A DNA stretch of 64,000 nt from contig CALMED010000030.1 in assembly GCA_937862815.1 (NCBI GenBank), forward strand, positions 19,353-83,352, in the 5' to 3' direction. Below the pieces are notes generated by a model. It saw nothing but the letters and a program-made list of their open reading frames with translations. It was not told the origin of the DNA and ran no database searches. The position numbers were made by a program, and so were the translations under genes. This document shows, one piece after another, positions 1-7,521 of this stretch (position 1 is its first letter; each line of letters opens with the position of its first letter). Source of the DNA: an uncultured Chitinophagaceae bacterium (GTDB lineage: Bacteria > Bacteroidota > Bacteroidia > Chitinophagales > Chitinophagaceae).

Positions 1-1
1 A

Positions 2-334
2 TACATGCGTTTTGAAATCCGAAAGCATTGGAACAAATTGCTGAAAGTATCAAAACTGAGCGAAACTGAACTGCATACTGCTTACGAATCAATGTTGACA
101 AGGCTGACGTTTGTCAATGAAGAACTCATACCGCAAAAAGACTGGGAAAAAGCCGAACAACTGGTTGGAGATATTGACCCGGACGATACCGATTTTGTGG
201 CGCTGACGCGCTATTTGAAAGGCAGCCTCTGGACAGGTGATAAACTGCTGTATGAGGGACTGAAAGTGAAACGATTTAAAGCCGTCTACAACACACACGA
301 CATGATCAAACTCCGGGAAAGGCTGAACAGATAG
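2..334 (+). CDS. PIN-domain protein, C-terminal part
   Basis: The reading frame is open from the left edge, so the gene begins outside the window and the first visible ATG at base 5 need not be the start. The C-terminal half matches a PIN-domain nuclease: an acidic run DPDDTDFVAL is followed by LWTGDKLL, where the aspartates would bind the metal of a VapC-type RNase, and then by a short tail. Toxins of this fold are usually paired with a small antitoxin gene just upstream, which would lie outside the window. Assignment rests on the motif pattern only; a non-toxin PIN protein is equally possible. Confidence 0.65.
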   Translation, partial: YMRFEIRKHWNKLLKVSKLSETELHTAYESMLTRLTFVNEELIPQKDWEKAEQLVGDIDPDDTDFVALTRYLKGSLWTGDKLLYEGLKVKRFKAVYNTHDMIKLRERLNR

Positions 335-475
335 TAAACGAAAAGCAAATTGTTGTTTGATGTTAATAGCGGCTTTTCATGCACCTTCTCTATTCCCCTC
401 TCCGGGCGGGGTCCCGGGCAAAGCCCCGGGAGGATCCCCTGCGGTGAGCAGGATTTTTCATGCACACTCCGGAAC

Positions 476-505
476 CCCCGGGGTCCCTTGCAGGAGACCC
501 CGGGG
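476..505. repeat. Perfect 10-base inverted repeat
   Basis: CCCCGGGGTC at 476-485 is the exact reverse complement of GACCCCGGGG at 496-505, with a 10-base loop. No T-run follows on either side, so it does not look like a classical terminator. It lies in the gap after the PIN gene, next to other CCCGGG palindromes, and looks more like an extragenic palindromic repeat. Confidence 0.6.
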
Positions 506-548
506 AGGAAACCGTCCTGGAGTAAGTCTCACCGAAAAAGGCACTTCT

Positions 549-701
549 GGACGGAGGATTCTTTCGGCTTTACTGTCAACGGGAAAAATGCTTCGTAGTA
601 AGGGGTGCTTCGCTCCGCTCAGCATGACGTTCAAAGTGGAGTACCGTTCGTTGCCGGAGTAAGTTCAAGAGTCACTTCCGGCCGAAAGAATCTTCCCGTC
701 C
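549..701. repeat. Candidate miniature element with terminal inverted repeats
   Basis: The 20 bases at 549-568 (GGACGGA...CTTTCGGC) pair with 681-701 (GCCGAAAG...CCGTCC); the arms differ by about one indel and a substitution. The 112-base interior carries no gene and includes TGCTTCGCTCCGCTCAGCATG at 608-628, a word type often dispersed in bacterial intergenic DNA. Both flanks share CTGTCAAC. This resembles a MITE or REP-like element; no target duplication was established. Confidence 0.45.
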
Positions 702-732
702 TCCGCCCGCTGTCAACAAACAAGATTAAACT

Positions 733-1338
733 TTATTGCTTCGCAAACTGCTCCCGGCAAAACGCGTTCATCTCGTCCATCTGCAGTTCGCCGAGGGTGG
801 TGCCGGTCTCCAGCTGGATGAAGCGGTTCTGTTTGGTGTTGATGGAAATGTAATCGTTGCGGATGCGCATGTTCTCCACGTCAGTCCAGGCCAGGTGTTT
901 GCGCCGGAAACCGCCCGGCAGGTCAATGCCCTTGTCGGAAATCCGCACCACGGGATCCTGGAATAAGATCCGTTCCGAGAAATACAGCAGCAGCAAGCCG
1001 CCGGCCGCAATCACCTGCAGCGTGGCCATGAAATTCAGGTGCATCACGGTGAAGAAGTACCAGGTGGCCTGCAGCAGCACCACCACTTCCAGCAGCCGGA
1101 AAACGGAATTGGTGCCCCCGTGGTTGGGGAATATCTTTTTACCCAGAAAGGCGAAGAGCAGTACGAGCACGGCGGCCGATAACTGCACCAGCACAAACAC
1201 GTAGTTGGGTGTGGGCTGGTTGAAATCGCCCCAGGCGTTGGCAATCATCAGGAAAGCGGCCAGCAGGTGCAGCACCCGGGCGGCTTTGCGTTGCCTTTCG
1301 AGGGGTTCGTAAAATACGGGGATGGTGTAGGTGGTCAT
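733..1338 (-). CDS. Hypothetical four-helix membrane protein with PH-like tail
   Basis: This 201-residue protein has no recognised named family. Four hydrophobic segments are visible at about residues 20-35, 45-65, 80-100 and 105-120. A cytoplasmic C-terminal part of about 80 residues follows, with alternating short strands (RISDKGIDLPG, LAWTDVENMRI, DYISINTKQNRFIQL). That layout recalls bacterial PH-like domains attached to membrane helices. It lies 19 bases downstream of the arginase-family gene on the same strand and may be co-transcribed. TAACTTTA lies upstream, one base off the -7 consensus. Confidence 0.6.
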   Translation of the reverse strand: MTTYTIPVFYEPLERQRKAARVLHLLAAFLMIANAWGDFNQPTPNYVFVLVQLSAAVLVLLFAFLGKKIFPNHGGTNSVFRLLEVVVLLQATWYFFTVMHLNFMATLQVIAAGGLLLLYFSERILFQDPVVRISDKGIDLPGGFRRKHLAWTDVENMRIRNDYISINTKQNRFIQLETGTTLGELQMDEMNAFCREQFAKQ

Positions 1339-1357
1339 GTACGATAAAGTTAGTACA

Positions 1358-2398
1358 TCAATTCGAAGAAAGTAGCAGGTTCACCAGCTTGTACAACACC
1401 CGCGCCCCCACGTTTTCATCCCACTCGTTATTGCTGATCCCCACTTCCACGAGGTCGAACCCGATGAGAGTGCGGCCGGTGCGGAGGATGCGGCGGAAAA
1501 GGTAAAAGGCCTGTTCGCTTTCGAGACCACCCATGACGGGGGTGCCGGTATGCGGACAAAGCTTCGGGTCCAGCCCGTCTATGTCGAAGCTCACATACAC
1601 ATGCTGCGGCAACTGGTCGATGATGTCATCGGCGATGTGTTTCCAGGATTCATTTTCGTAGAGACGTTCCTTCAGTTGCCGGTCGAAATACGGTACCACC
1701 CGCCCGTTGCTCTGCCGGATATAGTCCCACTCGTTGTACCCCAGGTCGCGTACGCCCACCTGCACCAGTTTGCTGATGGCGGGTATTTCCTGCAGGGCAT
1801 TGAACATCACACTTGCATGCGAATATTCAAAGCCTTCATAAGCGGGGCGCAGGTCGCAGTGCGCATCCACCTGCAACACGGCATAAGAGGGGTAGCGTTC
1901 GGCCAGCGCCTTCATATAGCCCAGCGGTGTGCTGTGGTCGCCGCCCAGTAATCCCACCAGCTTCCCTTGTTCCAGCAAGCCCTTGCATTGTTCGTAGACC
2001 CAGTCGTTCAGAAAACGGCTGCCGGCATTCACCTCTTTCAGCGCCTTGCACATGAATTTGTTATCGTCTACGTTCTCGCCCTGGGCAATGTAGTTGATGT
2101 ACAGCTCGGCTTCCTTGCGCAGGTAGTCGCTCTTCATCAGGAGCTTCCGGTCGGGTTCCCGCATGTAAATACCCTGGCGCCAACCGTCGGCCAGGTCGTT
2201 GTCGAGCAACTCCACCTGCAGGCTGGCTTTCATGATGTGTTCCGGCGCACGCGAAGTGCCGGCCCGGTAGCTCACCGTCACCTCCCAGGGTACGGGCAGG
2301 ATCACGAGGCGTGCTTCTTCCTCGGTAAAGGGGAGACCAAAAATGTTGTTGTTGGGATTGGAGGCATTGTTGGGGTTAAAGTTCGACAGGTCGGTCAT
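1358..2398 (-). CDS. Arginase/agmatinase/formimidoylglutamase family enzyme
   Basis: This is a 346-residue ureohydrolase-fold enzyme, a family that uses a binuclear Mn centre to hydrolyse guanidino or formimino groups. Metal-ligand motifs are visible in order: GGDHS, then DAHCDLR (family DAHxD, with a cysteine after the His), and SFDIDGLDP (family SxDxDxxDP). Length is slightly above the usual 300-320 because of an N-terminal extension of about 50 residues and an insert near residue 110. Substrate cannot be fixed from sequence; agmatine and formiminoglutamate are both possible. No arginine or histidine degradation genes adjoin it. Confidence 0.8.
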   Translation of the reverse strand: MTDLSNFNPNNASNPNNNIFGLPFTEEEARLVILPVPWEVTVSYRAGTSRAPEHIMKASLQVELLDNDLADGWRQGIYMREPDRKLLMKSDYLRKEAELYINYIAQGENVDDNKFMCKALKEVNAGSRFLNDWVYEQCKGLLEQGKLVGLLGGDHSTPLGYMKALAERYPSYAVLQVDAHCDLRPAYEGFEYSHASVMFNALQEIPAISKLVQVGVRDLGYNEWDYIRQSNGRVVPYFDRQLKERLYENESWKHIADDIIDQLPQHVYVSFDIDGLDPKLCPHTGTPVMGGLESEQAFYLFRRILRTGRTLIGFDLVEVGISNNEWDENVGARVLYKLVNLLLSSN

Positions 2399-2541
2399 GA
2401 CGGTGCGGCAATGTTCTGCGGGCGAAGGTACTGCAGTTTGCTTCGCCGCGATGAAAACTTTGATCAGCGGCTTTGTTGATTTTTAACAAACTGCCCGGCA
2501 TTTATCTTTCCGCATTCCCGTAGCCCGATTGCAAATTGAGC

Positions 2542-2549
2542 TACCTTTG
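2542..2549 (+). promoter_or_regulatory. -7 promoter box for ccmE-ccmF
   Basis: TACCTTTG matches the Bacteroidota -7 consensus TAnnTTTG exactly and lies 26 bases before the ccmE start. No clear TTG -33 element was found at the usual spacing. It would drive the ccmE-ccmF pair. Confidence 0.55.
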
Positions 2550-2575
2550 CCGCCAGAAAGGTTGATACAGTAAGT

Positions 2576-2992
2576 ATGAAGAAGACGCACATCCTGATCC
2601 TTGTGGTGATAGCCATCACCATTGGTCTGCTCATCAGCACGATGACCGACCTCTCCACCTACGATTCCATCAGCTCTGCCCGTTCCAAACAAGGTAGTTT
2701 TGTACACCTCATTGCCCGGCTCGACACGCTGGATGGCAAACGCATCCAGTACGATCCCCTCACCGATGCCAACTACCTCAGCTTCCACATCGTGGACTCC
2801 CTCGGTGGTACCGCCCGTGTGGTGTACCGCAAAGGCAAGCCGCCTACCGATATGGAAAAGAGCGAACGCATGGTTCTCAAGGGTACCATGACCGATTCCG
2901 CCTTTCTCTGCGAAGACATCCTGATCAAATGTCCGAGTAAGTACACCGACGAAAAAGCCTCCATCAGCAGTAACACAAAACCGACGCTCTGA
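2576..2992 (+). CDS. ccmE: Cytochrome c maturation heme chaperone CcmE, cysteine type
   Basis: CcmE carries heme covalently across the periplasm to the CcmF heme lyase. This 138-residue protein has one N-terminal membrane anchor (about residues 5-22) and an OB-fold-like periplasmic domain. The heme-attachment region reads CPSKY, with Cys119 and Tyr123. The proteobacterial protein has His-x3-Tyr here; the Cys-x3-Tyr form is known as the CcmE' variant. The stop is one base before the ccmF start, so the two are almost certainly translated together. The upstream box TACCTTTG supports a promoter for the pair. Confidence 0.85.
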   Translation: MKKTHILILVVIAITIGLLISTMTDLSTYDSISSARSKQGSFVHLIARLDTLDGKRIQYDPLTDANYLSFHIVDSLGGTARVVYRKGKPPTDMEKSERMVLKGTMTDSAFLCEDILIKCPSKYTDEKASISSNTKPTL

Positions 2993-2993
2993 C

Positions 2994-5462
2994 ATGCCCT
3001 CCTATACTGGCGAACATCTTTTCCCGGGGCAGGCTGGCCATTTTCTGGCCGTACTGTCCCTGGTAGCCTCCTTTGTAGCTACGTTTGCGTATTTCCGCTC
3101 CACCAACAGCCGCGACCTGGCCCTGCAGGCCAGTTGGAAGCGGATCGCCCGCGGCGCTTTCTTCCTCGAAATCATCTCCGTGCTGGGGATTTTCACGGCC
3201 TTGTACGTGATCATCTCCAACCATATGTTCGAGTACCGCTATGCCTGGCAACACAGCAACCTGGCCCTGCCCATGCAGTACATCCTGAGTTGCTTCTGGG
3301 AAGGGCAGGAGGGCAGCTTCCTCCTCTGGAGTTTCTGGCATTGTGTGCTCGGCGGCATCATCATCTGGCGGGAGAAGGAATGGGAAGCGCCGGTGATGAC
3401 CACCATCAGCTTCATGCAGTTACTGCTGGCCACCATGGTGGTGGGTATTTACTTCTTTGATTTCAAGCTGGGCAGCAGTCCCTTTGTGCTCATGCGTAAC
3501 GAAGGCATGCTCAGCCCGCAGCAATTCCCGGTGGGCTTTATGCCCGATGGCAGCCTGCGTCCCGACTACCTCAGCTTCATCCGCGACGGGCGCGGCCTCA
3601 ACCCGCTGTTGCAGAATTACTGGATGACCATCCACCCCCCGGTGCTGTTCCTGGGTTTTGCCTCCACCATCGTGCCCTTTGCTTTTGCGTTGGGCGGACT
3701 CTGGAAGAAAGACTTCGGCGGCTGGATTCAGCCCGCCCGACCCTGGGCCCTGTTCAGCGCGGGCATCCTGGGACTGGGCATCATGATGGGTGCGGCCTGG
3801 GCCTACGAGAGTCTCACCTTTGGCGGCTACTGGGCCTGGGATCCGGTGGAAAACGCCTCGCTGGTACCCTGGCTGGTGCTGGTATCGGCCATCCACACCA
3901 TGATCATCTACAAGCACACGGGCCACTCGCTCCGGGCCACCTACCTGTTTTTCATCCTGCAGTTTCTGCTCATTGTTTATTCCACCTTCCTCACCCGCAG
4001 CGGCATCCTGGGCGATACCAGCGTACACGCCTTTACAGACCTGGGAATGAACACCCAGCTGCTCCTGTTCCTGCTGGCCTTTGCCATTCCATCCCTGCTG
4101 CTGTTTGTGTTGCGTTACAAGAAAATCCCCACCATTTACCGGGAAGAACAGTTCAGCAGCCGCGAGTTCTGGATGTTTGTGGGCTCCCTGCTGTTCTTCA
4201 TTGCCTCGCTTTACATCATTGGCAAGACCTCCCTGCCGGTGGTGAACAAAATCTTCGGCACCCAATACGCCCCGCCGCAGGACATTGAGTATTCCTACAA
4301 TAAGGTCCTGATCCTGTTTTCCTTTGTCATAGCCCTGCTCACCGCACTTACCCAGTACCTCAAATACAAGCAAAGCAACGGCAAACTGTTGCTCCGGCAG
4401 TTGGCAATACCCAGCACAATTGCGATTCTTATTTCATTAGCAATCAGCTATTTCGGAGATATCAACTATAATAAATATGGAATTGGCTACCTCACGGCCA
4501 TCCACCTCAGCATCTTCGCATCGGTGTATGCCGTGGTAGCCAATGCCTGGTACATCGGGGCGGGCATTAAAGGCAAGATGATCAAGGCCGGCGCTTCGCT
4601 GGGGCACGTGGGTTTCGGGTTATTGTTGCTGGGAGTACTGATTTCCTCCTCCAAAAAAGAAGTGCTGAGCTGGAACACCTCGGGCATCATGGTCAACTTT
4701 GGCACGGAAAGCACCGAAAAGCCGGCCGAAAACCTTACCCTGGTAAAGGGTGTGGCCACCGATATGGGCCGGTACATGGTGACCTACCTGGGCGATTCCA
4801 CCGCCCCCCTGGATCCCAAGCAGTATTTTAAAATCCGGTTCCAGTATAAAAATTCCGAGGAAGGCTTCACCCTCTATCCCGATGCTTTTGTCAACTACCA
4901 GGGCAACGAACAGCTCATTGCCAACCCCGACAGCAAGCACTACCTGCACAAGGATGTGTTTACATATATCACGTCCCTGCCCAACCCCGAAAAGAACAAA
5001 GACACGGCCAGCTTCCGGCCAAATAAGGTAAAGGTTAACGACACGGTGTACTACAGCCGGGGATACATGGTGCTGGAGGGCCTGAATTCCACTCCCCGCC
5101 GCAAGCTGGACCTGCAGCCGGGCGACTCCGCCTTCGCGGCACAGCTGACCGTGGTATCCATCGACAGCAGCCGCTACACGGCCGAACCGGTACTCCTGAT
5201 CCGCGGCAATAACATCATTCCCATAGCCGATACCGTGATTGCCCAAAGCCTGGTGCTGGCCTTTACCGGCGCCGGGGAAGACGGCATCGAACTGGGCGTT
5301 AAAGAAAGCAACGCGGTGCTGGAATACGTAACGTTGAAAGCCTACCAGTTCCCCGCCATCAACATCCTCTGGCTGGGAGTGATTGTGATGGTACTGGGTT
5401 TCCTGCTGGCCGCCAGGAACCAGGTGCAGAAAGCCCGCAAGAATAAATTACGTTCGGTATAA
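2994..5462 (+). CDS. ccmF: Cytochrome c heme lyase CcmF-like
   Basis: This is an 822-residue polytopic membrane protein of the CcmF/CcsA heme-handling superfamily. It joins heme from CcmE to apocytochrome c on the periplasmic face. The tryptophan-rich WWD signature GGYWAWDPVENAS is at about residues 277-289, flanked by helices with conserved histidines (for example SAIHTMIIY). About 12-14 membrane segments occur, and a periplasmic domain of roughly 200 residues precedes the last helix near residue 795. It follows ccmE with a one-base gap. Other ccm genes (A-D, G, H) are not in this window. Confidence 0.88.
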   Translation: MPSYTGEHLFPGQAGHFLAVLSLVASFVATFAYFRSTNSRDLALQASWKRIARGAFFLEIISVLGIFTALYVIISNHMFEYRYAWQHSNLALPMQYILSCFWEGQEGSFLLWSFWHCVLGGIIIWREKEWEAPVMTTISFMQLLLATMVVGIYFFDFKLGSSPFVLMRNEGMLSPQQFPVGFMPDGSLRPDYLSFIRDGRGLNPLLQNYWMTIHPPVLFLGFASTIVPFAFALGGLWKKDFGGWIQPARPWALFSAGILGLGIMMGAAWAYESLTFGGYWAWDPVENASLVPWLVLVSAIHTMIIYKHTGHSLRATYLFFILQFLLIVYSTFLTRSGILGDTSVHAFTDLGMNTQLLLFLLAFAIPSLLLFVLRYKKIPTIYREEQFSSREFWMFVGSLLFFIASLYIIGKTSLPVVNKIFGTQYAPPQDIEYSYNKVLILFSFVIALLTALTQYLKYKQSNGKLLLRQLAIPSTIAILISLAISYFGDINYNKYGIGYLTAIHLSIFASVYAVVANAWYIGAGIKGKMIKAGASLGHVGFGLLLLGVLISSSKKEVLSWNTSGIMVNFGTESTEKPAENLTLVKGVATDMGRYMVTYLGDSTAPLDPKQYFKIRFQYKNSEEGFTLYPDAFVNYQGNEQLIANPDSKHYLHKDVFTYITSLPNPEKNKDTASFRPNKVKVNDTVYYSRGYMVLEGLNSTPRRKLDLQPGDSAFAAQLTVVSIDSSRYTAEPVLLIRGNNIIPIADTVIAQSLVLAFTGAGEDGIELGVKESNAVLEYVTLKAYQFPAINILWLGVIVMVLGFLLAARNQVQKARKNKLRSV

Positions 5463-5508
5463 ACCGCTCGTTAGCGGGCAGGTCCGGAAGAATAAACTGC
5501 GTTCAGTT
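5436..5508 (+). repeat. Duplicated ccmF 3' end
   Basis: The last eight codons of ccmF (5436-5459, encoding RKNKLRSV) recur after the stop at 5485-5508, in another frame relative to ccmF. The two copies differ at five bases, and all five are synonymous. A CAGGT word precedes both. This looks like a relic of a duplicated gene tail; the second copy is not part of any supported gene. Confidence 0.5.
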
Positions 5509-5583
5509 AAACGAACCGCAGGCAGCGGCCCGGCCCGGCCGCTTGTCTCTTTTTCTATACGGGAGAATCCGTAATTTCAATTC

Positions 5584-6291
5584 ATGCGCCCGGTCTGCAT
5601 CATTCTTTCCGCCCTTTTATCCCTCCTGCTCCAGCTGGCCGGTGCAACATGCTTGCAGGCACAGGAACTGCCCCTGCCGCCCGAAGACCGGCCCACCCCC
5701 GGGACTTACCGGGTACCGGTATACGGACCCTACGATACCATTTATATTCCCGCCATTGTGTATAACGGCGAACTGCTGGGCGCCCGCCAACTCGCCGAAA
5801 TCTTCATCTGGGGCGGCGATCCCCGGCAATACGAAAAACAAAGGGCCGAGTGGACCCGCCTGCGCAACGCCGTGTACGTCACCTACCCGTACGCCTATGC
5901 CGCCGGTGAGGTGATGAATGATGTACTGCGCCAGCTGGCAGGAGTGAAGAACAAATCCGAGCGGAAGAAATACATCAAATCACGGGAAAAAGAACTGCGG
6001 GCCGCCTTTGGCGACCAGATCAGCGAACTGTCGGTGTACCAGGGAAAAGTGCTCATGAAACTGATTAACCGGCAGACAGGAAACGACTGCTACGAAATCA
6101 TCCGCGAAATGAAAGGCGGGGTAACAGCCCGCCTTTACCAGACCATTCTCTTTTTTGTGGGCAGCGACCTGCGGCAGGACTGGCAGCCGCAAACGGAAAA
6201 GCGCGACCGCCAGATTGAAGGCATCGTGCAGGAGATCAGCCGCATGTATTATCCCTACAGTGTTGTGCCCGCCACCCAGCTGCAACGCTGA
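5584..6291 (+). CDS. Secreted DUF4294 family protein
   Basis: This 235-residue protein begins with a signal peptide (hydrophobic to about residue 22, then LQAQE). The remainder matches the Bacteroidota family DUF4294: a PVYGPYDTIYIPAIV strand region, then AVYVTYPYAYAAG, a lysine-rich helix KKYIKSREKELR and the LSVYQGKVLMKLINRQTG segment. Function is unknown. It stands alone between ccmF and the hairpin-rich gap ahead of bshB1. The start is the ATG just before the signal peptide. Confidence 0.72.
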   Translation: MRPVCIILSALLSLLLQLAGATCLQAQELPLPPEDRPTPGTYRVPVYGPYDTIYIPAIVYNGELLGARQLAEIFIWGGDPRQYEKQRAEWTRLRNAVYVTYPYAYAAGEVMNDVLRQLAGVKNKSERKKYIKSREKELRAAFGDQISELSVYQGKVLMKLINRQTGNDCYEIIREMKGGVTARLYQTILFFVGSDLRQDWQPQTEKRDRQIEGIVQEISRMYYPYSVVPATQLQR

Positions 6292-6713
6292 TCCGATTCC
6301 CCGTTTGTTGCGTACCTTGCGTGCACCGGCAGGTTGAAAAGACGTCCTTCCGCCACCCAAAAATGATACACCAGATTTTTTGATTGAAGTGTGATCCAAT
6401 GTATCAAGGGTTCGGTAGGCATCAATACTTTATTGAGAGAAGCTCTCTTGATTCGTAAAGTGCTTAGTTATTAGAGTCTTGCAATAGCTGAGTCTTCGTA
6501 ATTAATGAAACATATCAAGGCCCAATCGCTTGGCACTACAGTAGCAATAAAGTCAAATCAGAGCCTGCCCCGCATCAGCGGGGGTACCCCCCCGAGATCG
6601 TGGTGTAATCGATCTCGGGTGCCCTTTTTGGGCAAGCAAAAAGTTAAAAATTGTCATACTTTTTAGGTATTTAATTTGGTTTTCAATAGTAAAAAAGAAA
6701 ATCCTTAAAAACA
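6292..6713. other. Gene-free gap before bshB1
   Basis: No gene is supported in these 422 bases, which are markedly more AT-rich than the neighbours. The gap holds a 7-base inverted repeat (TGATACA 6364-6370 with TGTATCA 6400-6406) and a cluster of three to four hairpins at 6568-6634. An AT-rich segment before the start includes TTAATTTG, one base off the -7 box. Confidence 0.6.
6568..6634. repeat. Cluster of adjacent hairpins upstream of bshB1
   Basis: Three perfect stems stand side by side: CCCCGC/GCGGGG (6568-6573 with 6578-6583), CCCGAGATCG/CGATCTCGGG (6591-6600 with 6610-6619) and TGCCC/GGGCA around five T (6620-6634). GGGGTACCCC (6581-6590) overlaps the first two. The cluster lies 80 bases before bshB1. 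It could be a structured leader, a terminator complex or an extragenic palindromic repeat. Confidence 0.5.
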
Positions 6714-7442
6714 ATGAAACTCGATATCCTCGCTTTTGGCGTACACCCCGATGATGTGGAACTCAGCTGCGCCGGCACCCTCATGACCGAAATGGCCCAC
6801 GGAAAAAAGGTAGGTGTGATTGACCTCACCCGCGGCGAACTGGGCACCCGCGGCACCCCGCATACCCGCCAGGAAGAAGCCGATGAGGCGGCCCGCATCA
6901 TGGGCATTGCCGTACGCGAGAACCTGGGCATGCGGGACGGCTTTTTCCGCAACGACGAAGAACACCAATTGCAGGTGATCCGGCAGATCCGCCGCTTTCA
7001 GCCGGAGATTGTCCTGTGCAACGCGGTGGAAGACCGGCACCCCGATCACGGACGTTCCTCCCGCCTGGTGAGCGACAGCTGCTTCCTGGCCGGCCTGCGG
7101 AAAATCAGTACCCAGTGGGAGGGGAGCGAACAGGAAGCCTGGCGTCCCCGCTACGTATTTCATTATATCCAGGACCGCTACCTCAATCCCGGTTTCGTGG
7201 TGGATGTTTCGGCTGTGTTTGACCGTAAGATAGATGCTATCCGCGCCTACGGCACGCAGTTTCACAACCCCGAACTCGATGAGCCGCAGACCTATATCTC
7301 CACACCCGGTTATCTCGAAAGCGTTATCTACCGGCACAAAATGTTCGGAAAGATGATTGGTGTGGATTATGCGGAAGGATTTGTCACCGAAAAAATGATT
7401 GGCATACGAACCTTCGATAGTTTGATCCGGAACCCCACATAA
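6714..7442 (+). CDS. bshB1: Bacillithiol biosynthesis deacetylase BshB1
   Basis: BshB1 removes the acetyl group from GlcNAc-malate, the second step in making bacillithiol, the low-molecular-weight thiol of Firmicutes and many Bacteroidota. The 242-residue protein has the zinc-binding PIG-L/LmbE start FGVHPDDVE, the LTRGELGTRGT segment typical of BshB1, and the late zinc/catalytic motif EDRHPDHGRS. Length is normal for the family. bshA and bshC are not in the window, so the gene stands alone here. It follows a cluster of hairpins that may act in its regulation. Confidence 0.88.
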   Translation: MKLDILAFGVHPDDVELSCAGTLMTEMAHGKKVGVIDLTRGELGTRGTPHTRQEEADEAARIMGIAVRENLGMRDGFFRNDEEHQLQVIRQIRRFQPEIVLCNAVEDRHPDHGRSSRLVSDSCFLAGLRKISTQWEGSEQEAWRPRYVFHYIQDRYLNPGFVVDVSAVFDRKIDAIRAYGTQFHNPELDEPQTYISTPGYLESVIYRHKMFGKMIGVDYAEGFVTEKMIGIRTFDSLIRNPT

Positions 7443-7499
7443 TTCAACAAATTGTGAAAGGATTGGCAAATGGATGTAGCTTAGCGGCTGAATCCAATG

Positions 7500-7507
7500 T
7501 AATTTTG
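7500..7507 (+). promoter_or_regulatory. -7 promoter box for the desaturase gene
   Basis: TAATTTTG matches the Bacteroidota -7 consensus exactly and ends 14 bases before the ATG, so the mRNA leader would be under about 12 bases. No well-placed TTG -33 element was seen. Confidence 0.5.
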
Positions 7508-7521
7508 CATCGAATTTAATT

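Larger units (their letters stand above)
335..732. other. Repeat-rich gene-free gap
   Basis: This 398-base gap contains no convincing gene; the short open frames in it are compositional. It holds an 11-base direct repeat TTTTCATGCAC (374-384 and 455-465), several CCCGGG-rich palindromes between about 405 and 505, and a candidate element bounded by inverted repeats (549-701). The GC-rich palindromes differ in character from the flanking genes. Confidence 0.6.

Noticed and set aside
350..853. Overlapping short open frames in the gap after the PIN gene
   Set aside because: Their translations are rich in Pro, Gly, Ser and Arg from palindromic DNA, they run into the antisense of the next gene, and no domain or start context supports them.
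7443..7499. tRNA-like word GTAGCTTAGCGGCTG before the desaturase
   Set aside because: No acceptor, anticodon or T-arm can be built around it.
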